Shown: positions 10,881 through 47,552, numbered from the stretch's first letter. The stretch: DNA of 64,000 nt from Nepenthes gracilis (GCA_033239525.1 BSYO01000036.1:5912126-5976125); one strand, 5' to 3'. The notes: generated by a model not told the origin, from the letters alone. Program-made: numbers and translations.

Positions 10881-11814
10881 CGCATACAAAACCTTAGAGG
10901 GCTTTCATGGCACGTGTGCAGCGATCTCCTCCCACAGGAGATAGCACAGTCAGTCTACAATGGTCAATAAATCAGGGTAAAAGTTGAGAAAACACACGCT
11001 CCAACGAAAGGCAGGATGCCCGGAGCAACAACCTGGGTGCCACCACTTGAAACAGAAAACAAGATCCAACCAAACGAGGGGAATCAACCATACCTGCAAC
11101 GAAAAAAACTCGTCTAACTCTCGAGGCCTTCTCACTAGCTAGAGAGCGAAAGAAGGAGTCAAGAAGGGAAGCTGCAAATGGTCAACCGTACCTTTAAGCG
11201 AGTAAGCAAACATACCTAACGAGAGGGGCCAGCAAGCTCATGGAATGGAGTTACCTCGAGACATCTTGGGGATCGAGACATGGAAGGCTTGGATGATTCC
11301 ATTCCTCATCCACAACCATGTTAGCAAAGCCCCCATTGCTGCTCTCGGTCTGCGTCCTCCCGTCGCTACTCTCCCCTTCAGAGGAGGATTCCGGCGTGCG
11401 AGGAGAGGACGCCTCCCTCCCAAAACCAAGCAAAGTCATGAGGAAAGTAGAGGAATTATGGAGGGAAGTACCAAAGCGAATCACAGAAAAAATTTCAATT
11501 AAATAGGCGAAATTTCTCGCCAAAAACAGCATTACAGCGGAGTTCAAAGGGTCGTGTCGCTTCTATGTAGGGCGACACTTTCTTTACCCGATTGAACCCG
11601 CCTGCAGTACGTGAAGATAGATGTCGCATCTTGTCATTAAGTTGTTAGTTTGTGACTGTCAAAGTTCTAATACGACCGGCAAAATCACACATAAACAACA
11701 AGCTGGCGGGCCAACCGGCACAAAGTAAATAAAGAAGAAAAAAAGAGGGAAGCTGGGCGAAGGCATAGAAGTTGACATGTTCACTGGAACAAACTTCTTT
11801 CCATTAATAAAGGC

Positions 11815-13841
11815 TCAATATACAATAGTTATTACACCGAAGGGAGAAAAAACAAAATGCAAAAAGCGTGCGGATCCACTAGAAGGGTGAGAGGAAGGCT
11901 CCCCTTCGGCCTGGGAGTAGTCGACCAAGTCCTCGTGCTCCAAAACCGCATTGTTCATAGGATCGAGAATGCCAACTGGAAAGATGGGCGACACCATGGG
12001 GACAATCCAGCCGCAGAGGTTGATGCCTTCTCAAATTCTGGCTTTCAACAAGGGGCTCACTTCCTCTGAGCGCAGATGGACTGACATCTCAACTTCAAGT
12101 GTAGCGTTCTTCACTTGAAGTTTGCCGGCCTACCGCTTAGCTTTGGTGGCCCGAGCTTCCAAGCTCCCCAGTCTCTCTTTCAGCTCTGCTAACTCAAACT
12201 TGAGAGCAGCATTCTCCTTCCGATCTCTTTGGACCTGGGGGGCAATGGCATTTGAGTGACTCAGGAGCCCCATCAACCGGAGAATTTCCTCCTCCCTTTC
12301 ATCAATCATTTCCGCCCATTGGCACAAGCCTTTTGCTACTGCACCAAGTATCCTATGGTCCTGCAATTCCAACAAAGCAAAAACCAAGATAAGTCAAACC
12401 AAGCTAGCAAAATCAAAGGAAAGAGGAAGTTTCCCTTGAGGGTTTACCATCAGGAACTTGCACTTTTTCTTTCCTGCTGGTTCTTGTGACTCCGGGCTCT
12501 ACTGTGGGAGGTCCTCTGATGGGCCGGCCAGGAGACTAAGTGTGGTGGCCACCTGAGCCAACTCTGTAGTGATCATGGCTCCTGCGACGACTCTGGCTCC
12601 CTCAGTAGGAATCTCCACTGGAGTGGCTTCCACGATGCCCATTATCATAGAAAGCAGTGCAACAGGGAGACTGACGACACTAGCATCCACCGACTCCGAC
12701 GGCTGCTTAATGGTTGGCTCCTCCAACTCTCCGGCAACAGGCGCCAACTCTACCGGCGCGGCTGGAGCCATAGATGCACTCGACAATGATGGCACAAAGC
12801 CAAGCTCTCAGGTGGCAACTCCCTCAACAACTCCCAAATCTAAAAGACTGACAGGGGTCTCCACCACAGAATGCTTACCAACGCCTGCTAGGCGCACAAC
12901 TGTATGATAATCAGGCTTGGTGGAAGATGAGGAGGAAGGCAAAACGGGAGCAGCCTACTTCCTTTTGGGGCTGCTAGGAGGATCACCAATGACAAGAGCC
13001 CCAGCCTTCCTCTTGGGCTGCAATGGTGCCGGTGGGAGAGCTTTGAGCTTCTGGACCGGTGAAAGAGAACCCTAACGAGCCCGCTTGGCCTCCTCGTGGG
13101 ACACCAAGTGGTCTCTCCTAAACTCATGAAGGTGTTCCTGCACCAGCTGCAACAAAGACTTCACGGCCTCCACCTCTGCTTTAGAGGGCTTCCTAGTGAA
13201 GACCTTAGGACCGTTGCCCAACCTTTGGATAAGGGCCAATTGTCAGATACCCTTACAAAAAAGAACTAGTCCTTTCAGTTCTTCACCGACTCATAGATAG
13301 TGTTGCTAATGCGTAACTCTCGGGGAGAATGTGAAATCCAGTCTCCGCTCTAGGTGAATTGGAATATGACCCTCATAGTTTCCATAGACAGCAGCCGCGA
13401 ATGATGGCAAAGGAAGATGCAAAGCGAGTAAAGGTAACGCACAGTATTCGCATGGAGCCATGCGATGGGGACACTAAATGCCGTGAGGATGTGGAGCAGC
13501 TCCTCAAGGATTGGAAGACAAAGCCCACTCCACAAGTAAGCCTCGTAAATAACAATGTGTCTCTCAGGTGGAGAGCAAGCCCTATCTAACCTCCCTGGGA
13601 CTGCAAACACAATGGAGCTCAGGATGTTATACAGCACATAAAATGCCTTAACATCCCCGGAGTCAAGAATGGAGGAGATTTCATTAATAGTGGGTGCTAT
13701 AGAAACAACAAAGCAAAGAAGGAAGACAGCTTGATGTCTGTGGTGCGAAGAAGAAAGGAGGAGGATGACTTGAATTGCCATGTCATTTTTATAAAGGTTG
13801 CTGCCGCCAAAGTGAAGCAGCGCATCGAAAAGACGCGGCAA
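11815..13841 (-). pseudogene. Tat-1 antisense gene (Transposase_28-like domain plus coiled coil), broken
   Basis: Read right to left on the - strand. 13841-13350 (163 residues) carries ...LDRACSPPERHIVIYEAYLWSGLCLPILEELLHIL...IAWLHANTVRYL..., the pattern of the plant 'putative gypsy type transposon' family (Pfam Transposase_28, from memory). Next, around 13127-12888, comes a Ser/Lys/Arg-rich stretch that could be nuclear targeting. 12795-12499 is an acidic Ala/Val/Glu-rich linker. 12387-12130 is a heptad-like coiled coil (...RKENAALKFELAELKERLGSLEARA). 11997-11815 is a C-terminal tail. Stops and frame changes separate the pieces. The layout matches the - strand pieces of Tat-2 and Tat-3. The role is unknown. 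Confidence 0.65.
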
Positions 13842-14059
13842 TCCTAACAGACACGTGTCGATTCCAGAGAATACGTAGTCAAGTCGTATCTTCTAGTGTA
13901 TTAATTGTCGGGATCATAGCCACCCTACGTGATGACACATGGCAAAAAACAATGGGTCGCTTAGAGAGGCAGGGGTCCCCAAACAGCTCTGCAACTCTTC
14001 GAATGCCCAACCGGCAATCGAATAAAATAATGCACCAAAGACAATCTCCCATATTCACT

Positions 14060-14420
14060 GGATTCAATCCGATCAACGAATCTAGTCAACCTTCATCTCC
14101 ACTCCATTCTCCGGATTCAAGTGTTACGGTTAGCGGATCTGGTCAACATTCATCTCTATTCCATTCTCCAGATTCAAGCGTTGCAGTCAATAAATCTGGT
14201 CAACCTTCATCTTCACTCAGTTCTTCGGATTCAAGCGTTACGGTCAATGAATTCAATTAACATCCATTCCGTTCTCTGGACTCGAGCATTACAGTCAATG
14301 AAATCTAGTCAACATTCATTTCCATTATGTTCTCTGAATTCGAGCAATATGGTCAACTCCGTCCCGCTTTTTGGAATCAATTGATATAGTCAATGGATCT
14401 GGTCAACCTCCATTCTGGAG
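14060..14420. repeat. 57-bp tandem array between antisense gene and 3' LTR of Tat-1
   Basis: The motif GTCAAC(C/A)TTCATCT recurs at 14085, 14142 and 14199 and onward with a 57-bp period, about six units, each also holding GGATTCAAGCGTTACGGTCAAT. The + strand reads a Ser/Pro-rich 19-residue repeat (13775-14260). This is probably incidental, since the frame is not conserved elsewhere. Units carry GGTCAAC, the complement of a W-box-type word. Confidence 0.8.
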
Positions 14421-15102
14421 TGCAAAATAAAAAATAGCAAAATATGCATGGCAACGAAAGACAAGAAGCCTACAGAGAAATTGTTCATACAAATAATTGC
14501 AAGTTTTCTCATTAACTTTCTCTTTACAAATTACATAGCCAACAGAGGTCAATACATAACAGTAAAGACAAAAAGAGAGAGAGAAAGCTACATAAGGAGG
14601 CCGCCAACCCTCGAAGAGTTGTCAAGATTTGAATATGGGAAGATTTGAATCTAGATTCAAATCTCAATAACAGCCACCCCTGCGAAAAGGAATGACCAAA
14701 ACAACATCCTGTACGAAAAGGAGCAACCAAAACAGTTTAAGCTTCGTGACTCAAAATTGCAACGCCGGAGAACACGAACAGCTTATGTTCCAAACCAACA
14801 TTTGGGACAGCAAACTTCCCAACGAAGTTGAGCTCCCGAGCCATCCCACAAGACATCAGGGAAGACAATACTGAGGAATGTCAAAAGCTTCCAATTTATA
14901 GCACGCGGGGAAGTAGGCGGAAGCACTAAACTCCAAAAGACACCAGCATGGTGGATCTGCAGAGACTTGAAAAGTGGGGAAGTCATGCGCGAGAATAGTG
15001 AAAAGGAGAATTTGAGACAGACCTGAGGAGACAATACAACCAGTCATGTCCCATCGTGAACATGTCGAAGACTGACAATCCGGGCTACCAGCAGGGAGCT
15101 AG

Positions 15103-16019
15103 TGATGGGGACGATTGTAGTGGACCGGCCTAAAATGGTAAGTGGCCCAGAATGTATAGTGGCCCATTTGCCTGTGGGACAATTAACGCTGCCATTGACC
15201 AAAAAAGCGTCCTAAACAAACCAAACGCAGCCCACAAAAGACACAGCTCAAACCAAAATCGGCCCATGCTCACTTTCCCATGCTCAACGGTTGTCTGCCC
15301 TAATTCTCTATAATTCTGAGGAAGGCAATCCCCTATGTAATGCAAATCCCTCTAGAATCAGAGCGCATCCCGGAAGAAAAGCTCTCAAATCGGCACACGA
15401 TTTACAACGGCAACCTCAACGGTCATTGCACGCGACATTCCCGCGAAAGGAATGAAATCCTCCTTCTTAACCATTGCAGCCCAAAATGACGCTCGCATCA
15501 CACGAGTAAAGGAAATGATCCTCTCAGAAGGCGACCATCCCGTCTCGCCACCAAAAGAAGAAGCAAAGGCCCACAGCTATAAAAGGCCATGGAGACCCAC
15601 TCCATAGGCACGCTCTCTTGCATATTCAAACCTGCACAAAGCTTTCCAATGCTCAAACATCCAATCACTCTACCCTCTCTTCTGCTACTAGTTCCCAACG
15701 AACTAAGTACTTAGAGAGACTGCTTTTAACGAACACCTCACGACCAAAGCCACTTTCCAAGAGTGCACCTTCGACCCTCACTCTCAAATCTCTCACCCTG
15801 CATTCATTTCAGCACACTCTGTTTTTACTTTCTTATTTTTTAGAAGGCCGATTATTGACTTAAATATCAAAAGATAAACCAAAGAGTGGGTCTTGCCGTT
15901 TTTCTTTGATATCTCATTTTCTATTGTGGTGTACAGGATTCCAGGTGCGCCGGAAGGTGAGAGGACCCGAAAAGCAGCTAAGTCCGAATTCGTCCAAAAT
16001 TTGGATCCAAGACACATCA
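15103..16019 (+). repeat. Tat-1 3' LTR
   Basis: Starts TGATGGGG after a purine-rich tract (GCAGGGAGCTAG) and ends in ACATCA, followed by the target duplication GGTAT. It holds a good TATA box, TATAAAAGG, at 15578-15586. It aligns with 4064-4979, with many transitions. Confidence 0.9.
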
Positions 16020-16024
16020 GGTAT

Positions 16025-17942
16025 ATAATACTTGAAAAGATATATGAAAAAACTTGAAAGATAACAATGATATTTATCTTAAGCTAAACAAATATTTTTG
16101 CTAGGAGCTTTTAGTACAACCAATAGTTAAATTGGGAAAAGCTAGCAGAATATATAATTCAGATAGAGAATCCAATTCTCATTGTAGAAAATTATAAGTT
16201 CAAATATCATATGCAAAAGTATTTATAGTTCAAGTATATAAAAATATCTGGACAAATTGTTAAAGTTAAGACTGTTTGTCTTCTTTTTACAATTTAAATA
16301 AAAATTAATTTTTGAATTAATATACGTAAAATTTAATATTTTTTAATTAGTGATGCATAATTATCATATAATAATTTATTTTATATTTATATTATAAAAC
16401 ATTACAATTTTAAAAATTAAAAATTATAGAAAATTTACTGGTTTTAATGTTTTTGAATACTAAAACATATTTTTGTTGGAAGTGTAAAACATTATTTCAT
16501 ACTAATTTTTTTAATTCTTGTGTTATTTTTACGCATTAAATATAGAAAATTAATTTTTATCAATTTAAATTGACAAATATACCAAAAAAATATTAAAGTT
16601 TAATTTTATTTTTACCTAATTTTATTGCAATTAATTATCATAACTCTTCCTTTGGAAAATAACAGCTACACTCACCCATTTTACCCGAAATGGGACACGT
16701 CAACTATAAACGAGTTTTCATTTTCAAATCAACCACCGTTGCTTGTCCAATGCCTTAATGTTTAAAGCGGTGAGAGATTATTGTGAAGTCATAATAAAAT
16801 TTTAATGTAAATTTAACGATTCAAAATGAATCATATAAATTAAAAAATAAATATTATATTTTTAAAATTTTAATCTAAACCATTCAATTTTTATTATTTA
16901 ATCTTAGCTGTTAGAATTCAAATAAAAATTTATCTTTTAATTCACCTTAAAAGCTTTCAAGCCTAACACTATTACAACCAAGCAATCACAATGTCAATGA
17001 CAAACGGTCAAATTTTCATATGAGAAAAAGTAATTTCAAAAATATATTTTTCAAGAAAAGTATAACAATATTTTCATAAATATATTAAATATAAAAACAT
17101 TTTTCATTTTACAAATATTTAACACACATAAATTAATCTTAAGTAAAAGTAAATACCAGAGAATTTTCAATTTAAAATAGAGCAATACTATTCATATATT
17201 TAATTATACATCCAATTATATCAAAATTATTATTTTTAGTATAAAAATAAAAATAATAAATAATAAAATAAAATATACACTTATTTTTAACAATTTTAAT
17301 ATAATTAAATATATAATTAGATATATAAATAATATTTTTTTAAAAAATAACTAACATAGTCTAAGGGGTGAATGAGTTGCTTGTCAAAAAAAAAGAAGAC
17401 GCCTAAATCTTGTACTTGCACCCCCCAAACAAAAACACAAAAGCCTCTCTAATTTTCATTAAAATTCAAAAATTGGTTATAAAAATCTTTAAAATATTCA
17501 AATGCCCATATGAACCATTTCATGTGTCAAATTTCTTTTTTTTTTTATTTTTTTTAAAGACTTACCTTTAACACAAATTCATTAAGAAATGCTAGAAGCT
17601 AAGTCAATTAATTCTTTTTTTTTTAACACTTCACAAGCAATTCTTTTATTTTTTTATCCAAACAGCTAATTAATCAACAAAAGTAAAGAGAACAAAACTC
17701 AAACCAGCATTGAATACGAATCTGTAGGGATTAAATGTCAATTGAGCATCTTAATTCATTTCCTTTCTGTCTTTATTTTGAGTTTTGGAATGCAATTATA
17801 TATGTTAAACATGCATGATTACATGCTAAGTATATAACGATCGGTTCTAAACTCACCATGAGAATCAATATATTTTGAGATCATTATTATTCTTCTATGC
17901 TAGAAAGGCATTATACCTTCCAAAAGCTAGCCATCATACAAT
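16025..17942. other. AT-rich intergenic DNA, no gene seen
   Basis: Long A/T runs, short stop-rich frames and no conserved protein. It may contain old unrecognisable insertions. It is bounded by the Tat-1 target duplication on the left and by that of the next solo LTR on the right. Confidence 0.55.
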
Positions 17943-17947
17943 AATAG

Positions 17948-19096
17948 TGATGAGTTCGGTAGCATTATGGGTCGGCCCAATCCTAGGCCCAATTGTCAGG
18001 GTGACGAAGAGCCTAATAAGCGATGGGCTAAGCCTCAACAAGAGAATCAATTCGGCTCAATCCATAGCGATGATCAAAATGAGGGTCAGGGAGCAATGGG
18101 TCAAAAAAGACAAGAGTTAATGATGGAACTAACACCGCAACCAGACAGATCAATTTGGAAGGCTCTTGAGCAAGCAGCTAACAGAGTGGTTAGAGTATGC
18201 ACATACAGAGCGCCATTTGAAACTACCTAATGACTGGATCGGGATACCACATACAGCCTCCTCACTGTAGTAAGCGACGCTTGATAAAGGTGGCCCCTGG
18301 TCAACGCCTAGCGGTGAGCAAGCCCAAAAGTAACATCTATCGCAGACTTTGATGCCAAATCTTCATCAATAAAATATTATAAATACTCATTACCATCACC
18401 ACAGGGTAAGGAGATCCCGGGGAGGCTTCTTGGGAGAGCCCTGCTTAAACCCTCAAGGCCGCATTTTTGGATCTAGAAAAGCCTTCATCCCCATAAGGGT
18501 AAAGGAAAGACTAATCTCTCTTTCTCTTGGATGCAGCTTCTTTCCTCCCCATCTATAATGAGTCACTCTATGAGTGTATCCTTAGTGAGCCATTTATTAA
18601 GTGTACCTATAGTGAGCCATTCACCGAGTACAACTTTAGTGAACCGTTTCCTATTGGATCCATAGCAGGAGTCCAATCCTTCTCTCTTTAAGCCGTCCCC
18701 TGCTGGGCGCATAATGGGAGCCTAGTCCTCATCTCTCTATAGGCTGCCTCACATTCGGGTGCATACCGGAGTTCAATCCTCCATCCAGTGAACTTCCCTC
18801 AATCGGGTGCACAACAGGAACCAGGCCTTCTTTCACATCTTCCATTCATATGCAATTCCGCATTTTCTCATATCCTCGTTATATCTTCCTATCTCTTGGA
18901 AAAGATTTCTAATTTGAGTGTTGAAAGATAAATTGAAAATGAATACCGTCAATCTTCTGACCTCTTATTTGAAATTTATGGTGCGCAGGTTCCAGTTTAG
19001 CAACGACAAAAATTAGACCCACTCCAACTCGACCCGTTGCGAAAGATCGAGTGGCTGTCTAATCCGTACCACAACCGAAAATTTAGGGACGCATCA
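17948..19096 (+). mobile_element. Solo LTR of a Tat-like gypsy family
   Basis: A 1,149-bp segment starting TGATGAGTTCGG and ending GGGACGCATCA. It is flanked by perfect AATAG repeats (17943-17947 and 19097-19101). The last 200 bases resemble the 3' end of the Tat-3 LTR: TTTGAGTGTTGAAAGATAAA, then CTGACCTCTTAT, then CCGAAAATTTAGGGACGCATCA. No PBS or coding region follows, so it is a solo LTR. The frames at 17875-18230 overlap its start and are not genes. Confidence 0.88.
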
Positions 19097-19470
19097 AATA
19101 GCATATCGTTAACATAATTTTTTTTCACGAATTGATTTTGCAGCATCAAATTCAAGCAATTCGGGAAGGGAAAAATCAACTTCCTGTACACCAAAGACAA
19201 TAGGGTTTGGAGTAGAAGCACCCAAATCACTGGGAAAAAACCAGTTCAGGTAATTCAATCACGCACTGAAATTCTAGAGGCACGAAGAATAATTAAAAAA
19301 TAAAAAGTAAAAAGAAAAACCGGTGAAGAAATTCTTGCACACATTTCCCGGACAGAGCACGACTTACGGGATGGGAATTTTTCCGGGGAAAAAGAACAGA
19401 AAAGAAGAAACGAGTCGATAGAACGGGAACTTGAATATGAACATACCTCACCCACAATAGGGTTCGAGAC

Positions 19471-19560
19471 TCAGGGTACAAAGCCAATGTCCTTGAAGTA
19501 TTCAGGTTCAAGGGCACTTCTTGCTGTGATTCTTCTGCTGGGGTCCAAGCAGAGCATTTT
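19471..19560 (-). pseudogene. Orphan terminal exon of a CDKA (cdc2-type) cyclin-dependent kinase
   Basis: The - strand reads KMLCLDPSRRITARSALEPE followed by YFKDIGFVP and a stop (complement of 19471-19473). This is the last 29 residues of plant CDKA: kinase subdomain XI with its Arg, and the FVP end seen in eudicot CDKAs. A proper acceptor (TTTTATTACAG) precedes it at 19561-19572, so it is a genomic fragment, not a retrocopy. No further CDKA exon is recognisable to the right before NTRC. Substitution of the usual His by Pro (ALEPEYF) also hints at decay. The full-length protein is about 294 residues, so only about a tenth is here. Confidence 0.75.
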
Positions 19561-19564
19561 CTGT

Positions 19565-21752
19565 AATAAAATAGCATACATTATTTAAGCACCATTAATT
19601 AAATAAATTGAATATGACAGTCACTATTGATAAGTTTACCAAAGACGAATTATTATTTAATATTATGATTTAATTTTATGATGACAGGGTATGATTTAAT
19701 TTAATATCATCCGAATGGAAAAACCTAAGGCAATTTGAATGGACTTCAACTCTAGAGCCAACAGAAAATGAACACCCGCCTTTAGAGATGTCTCATGTAC
19801 GCTTTGGAAACCAGTTGGGAGGGGTGGATGCCCTCTCATACAACCAAGGAACTACCATGTTAGGATCTCCCGCATCCGGCATAGCTGCGCTAAATCCTCC
19901 ACGAAAGTCCAAAAAATAAAATATTGGACACACATTCCATTACAAAAGCAGGACTAAAAATTAGATAAAAATAACAGCTCCCAAGCCTAAAATGCAACCT
20001 TGGAGTTTAGGGGGCTAGTGTTGGATCCTAATAAAGTGGCTCACAATAGCTGCCCCGAATAGGAAAGAATGAAAGACTCTGATGAGAAAAAATTAAAGAT
20101 TTAGATGTGTGAATATATAATTAAAGGTGGATCCAGAATAAATAGGCCAATTAGGAACCTATACTTGTATCATCTAGCCAATCAAAAAACTTTATTCTAA
20201 CAGACTAATTAGGAGACTCTAACTGTGCCATTCGTCCAATAGCATGAGACTATTTTACCATTAAAAACTCTCATATATTTTATTGTTAATATTCTTTAAT
20301 TAATTCATTAATAAGATTTTTTTAGCCATCTTTTTTATTTAAGAAAATGCTGGAGACTAGAAGAATGACCAAGTGAAAAAAAATCTAACAGAGGCTGAGG
20401 CTACAAGATGAGCCAAACCTATGAAAGAGGGGGGAGAGAGAGGCCGCTTACATCCAAGTCAGCCATACCCAAACTAGTTGTTACTACTGCCCACGCTAGT
20501 TGCATCTTAGCTAGCTATCACTGCCGCCTTTGCTAGTCAATGCTGGCGCCTCCCGCCTCCAACCTTGCACTTACTGTCGTCCAACTCCAAGTCCTGGTGT
20601 CACCTAACATTACTAGGCCTCTTCTGCATCGGCATCCAGCTTCCTCACACCAATTGCTTGCGACACTAGCATCAACACTAGCTCTAGCTCTTCGTAGCTA
20701 CTATGCCAGCCCTCATCTAGCTCTTGCCTCCAAGCACCAACCTTTACTCCACCCACTTAGGCTCATGGCGTGGGCCTTTGAATGGTGCACGCTGATCCAA
20801 GCTATTCCCCATGTTAAAGCTTTCATGCAATCGTTGGACAATGCTACCCACCCCACATAGTCGTTGCCTGGACCTGCACTGACTTCTAGCTCTCCCGTGG
20901 CAACCACCTGCCCATGTTGTCCACTTATGCCCCTGCTGGATAGCACCATTGCCGCCAGCTAGCCGTTGCTTTGCCGACCACTGGCTTGGTCACTACCTTG
21001 TTAGTGTTGGCTTGGAAGATACTCAAGCACATTGTCGACAAGTCCTGATAGGCCCTAACTAAGATTTGAGGCCTAGATACATCCAAAAAGGATGAAGGGG
21101 ATGGATGGTAAAATTTTTTTATCCTATAAATAACTATACAGTTTAGATAGATCTTAACCTTTACGTTTGACGTATCAACTTAATAAATTATTTTACTAAC
21201 TATAATAATACTTGATTCTAATTTCAGTTATTATTTTAAAATATTTTACTAATTTAAATATCGAAGAGTTTCTATAGGATATTCATTTTGAGATCCCTTT
21301 CATATATTGTTTTTATTAATGATACATAGGCAATCAATTTAAAATTTAAAATTATACTCAAATATGAGTTTTTAGAAGGTCTCAGTCAAATTGATTTTTA
21401 AGGCAAGTATTTAATTTGTATGTATGAACATTAAGATATCATTTTAGATTTAATATCACTTTTTAATATATAAATATCTAAACATATTGATTTCATATTT
21501 TTAAAGTTTTTATTTTGTATTATTTTTAAATAATTATTTAAATAAAATAAATAATATATTTATCTATCCTATTTTTAATATATATTTTTAAAAAGTAATT
21601 TAATAATGTGAAATAATAATAAATAACAAAATTCTAACGTTTAATTTAAAAAAAATACAAATTTATTATAATTTTTTCTCTTTTGACGGCTTAAGCCACT
21701 AGTATATTTGTTCACCAGATTGTATGGCACGAAACAAGTGACGCCCAGGATA
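19565..21752. other. Intergenic region upstream of NTRC
   Basis: AT-rich, with a GC-richer patch at about 20400-21060 that is rich in short GCTAGC/CCTCC words. The 106-residue frame at 20540-20860 in that patch is Ala/Leu/Pro/Ser-rich and unlike any protein I know. A purine tract TTAGGGGGCTAGTG at about 20016 looks like a retroelement polypurine tract. The last 100 bases should contain the NTRC promoter, but no convincing TATA box is visible. Confidence 0.45.
21724..21741 (+). promoter_or_regulatory. Possible short upstream ORF of NTRC
   Basis: ATG followed by four sense codons and TGA (MARNK), 48 bases before the chosen NTRC start. It lies in the leader only if transcription starts upstream of 21724, which the sequence cannot show. 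Confidence 0.25.
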
Positions 21753-21788
21753 ATGAGATTGGGCACCGTGACTCAGCCGCCGCCATCT

Positions 21789-46148
<24,360 letters not shown>

Positions 46149-46345
46149 AAGAGAAAGCACTGCATCTTTACTTGGCTTTCTGCCTTTGTTTTTGCTATTC
46201 AATTTTGCCCCCTTTGAGCAAAAGCTTCTTGAATAATGCCTTTGATGTACTTTGTATATCATTGATATTATTTGTTGAGTAAGACTGAAAGGTGGCATTT
46301 GTTATGCCAAATTAAAACTTCCCTTCCTCGTCAAAGAGACGGCCA

Positions 46346-46356
46346 AATAAAATAAA
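46346..46356 (+). terminator. Candidate NTRC polyadenylation signal
   Basis: Two overlapping AATAAA hexamers about 200 bases after the stop, following a T/G-rich stretch (TTGATGTACTTTGTATATC). This is a plausible near-upstream element. The cleavage site is not determinable. Confidence 0.35.
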
Positions 46357-46362
46357 AATGTA

Positions 46363-46475
46363 TTATTTTATTTATTTATTTATTTATATTGATAAACTTA
46401 CACATTGGGGTGGTGGGGGTAGTGGCGGCGTGATGGTGACGGTAGCAAGGTGGTAGCGGTGGTGGTGACAGCAGA
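46363..46475. repeat. (TTTA)n tract and GGT-rich patch
   Basis: About seven TTTA units (to about 46390) are followed, after a short gap, by a G-rich stretch of GGTGGTGGGGGTAGTGG type (46408-46472). The patch lies between the NTRC 3' end and the Tat-3 LTR. Confidence 0.7.
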
Positions 46476-46616
46476 GACTTTTTTGTGATAAAGATAAAAT
46501 ATCATTTTGCAATAATTTTTAGTTTATTTCCTTATTCTTTTTATATGCTAAATATTAAAAAATTAATTTCTAATTTAATTTGTTTTATTTAAAGTTGCTA
46601 ACAAATATAAAACAAA

Positions 46617-47495
46617 TGGGTTTTGTAACCCTATGGGCTAACCCAGAATCAAGCCTATCCGTCCATGGTCAAAGTCCAGCGAGATTCCGTGAGGTGCAAA
46701 GCCCAGGAAGCACAGTAGCAAGCCCAACTACGGCCTAGTGCATGATCAGCAAGTGAAGACAAGCACTAGTCCAATAGATAGCCTCACACAAGCCAGCCAA
46801 TCGTGATGTAGATCGCCCTCTAGCTTAGTGGCCAACAGCCCAATTAGAACGAATGTGTGTGGGAGGCACATGTTATAATTGCTGAGGCAGCTTGGCGAAT
46901 ATGTTAGGAGAATCGCCGATGATCATACGACTGCTTCCAAAAGGACGACTGCCATTGTCGGCCACCGGAATTGCCTGGACAATTTGGCAAATCCTCACAA
47001 GGCAGCTGTCACCAGCATTGGTGCCCAAGCCACACTGAACCGGTGCCAAGGAGAGAAAACTATCATTATCCTCAATTGTTAGAAAGAACAAAGAGCTTTC
47101 TCCTACTCTCGAAGTCACCGATTCTCAGAGGTAACTCTTTCCCTCTCACTTTCTTTCTCACAGTCGTTCCCCTACGAATGCACCTCAAAGCAGCTCCTCG
47201 TCAAGCGTAATTGCCAAAGCCAAAACCTTCGCTATCATTCTCAATCCCCTCACCTGTATATCATTGCACATTGGATCCTCTATCTTTCTCTTCTTGTAGA
47301 AAAATATTTTACTTGAGCGTCAGAGGATGTATTGGAAAGTAAATCTCACCAAACCTCTGACCTCTTATCTGTTCATTGTGTTACGTAGGATCTAAATTAT
47401 CGGAGATCGAGATTGGATCCACCTCATTTCAACTCGTCGTGGAAAATTAAGAAGCTACCTAACCTGTACAACAATCGAGATTTAGGGACGCATCA
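46617..47495 (+). repeat. Tat-3 5' LTR
   Basis: Likely start TGGGTTTTGTAACCCTATGG; end GGGACGCATCA followed by TTGGTATCATCTATGAGAAT (decayed PBS word). The block TTGAGCGTCAGAGGATGTAT and CTGACCTCTTATCTG near its end matches the solo LTR at 17948-19096. The right end is firm and the left end is approximate. Confidence 0.7.
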
Positions 47496-47552
47496 TTGGT
47501 ATCATCTATGAGAATGACTGACAAGTCCAACCATCACACTCACTACGAAAAA

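Larger units (their letters stand above)
4064..16019 (+). mobile_element. Tat-1: full-length, degenerate Ty3/gypsy (Tat-type) LTR retrotransposon
   Basis: The two LTRs (4064-4979 and 15103-16019) bracket an internal region in the order PBS, gag, protease, reverse transcriptase, RNase H, integrase, 42-bp tandem array, antisense gene, 57-bp tandem array, 3' LTR. A perfect target duplication GGTAT flanks it (4059-4063 and 16020-16024). This domain order, with integrase last, defines Ty3/gypsy. The tRNA-Asp-like PBS and the extra antisense gene fit the plant Tat lineage. The LTRs differ at many sites, mostly transitions, so the insertion is old. All reading frames carry stops or frameshifts. Confidence 0.93.

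Noticed and set aside
13775..14260. 161-residue Ser/Pro-rich + frame
   Set aside because: Its repeat is the 57-bp tandem array; in sense orientation it follows the end of pol by 3 kb and is not found in the other Tat copies.
17875..18230. Two overlapping 81-87-residue + frames
   Set aside because: They lie across the left end of the solo LTR at 17948 and its target duplication.
20540..20860. 106-residue Ala/Leu/Pro-rich + frame
   Set aside because: No recognisable domain, sits in a GC-richer patch between insertions, and has no conserved neighbours; not supportable as a gene.
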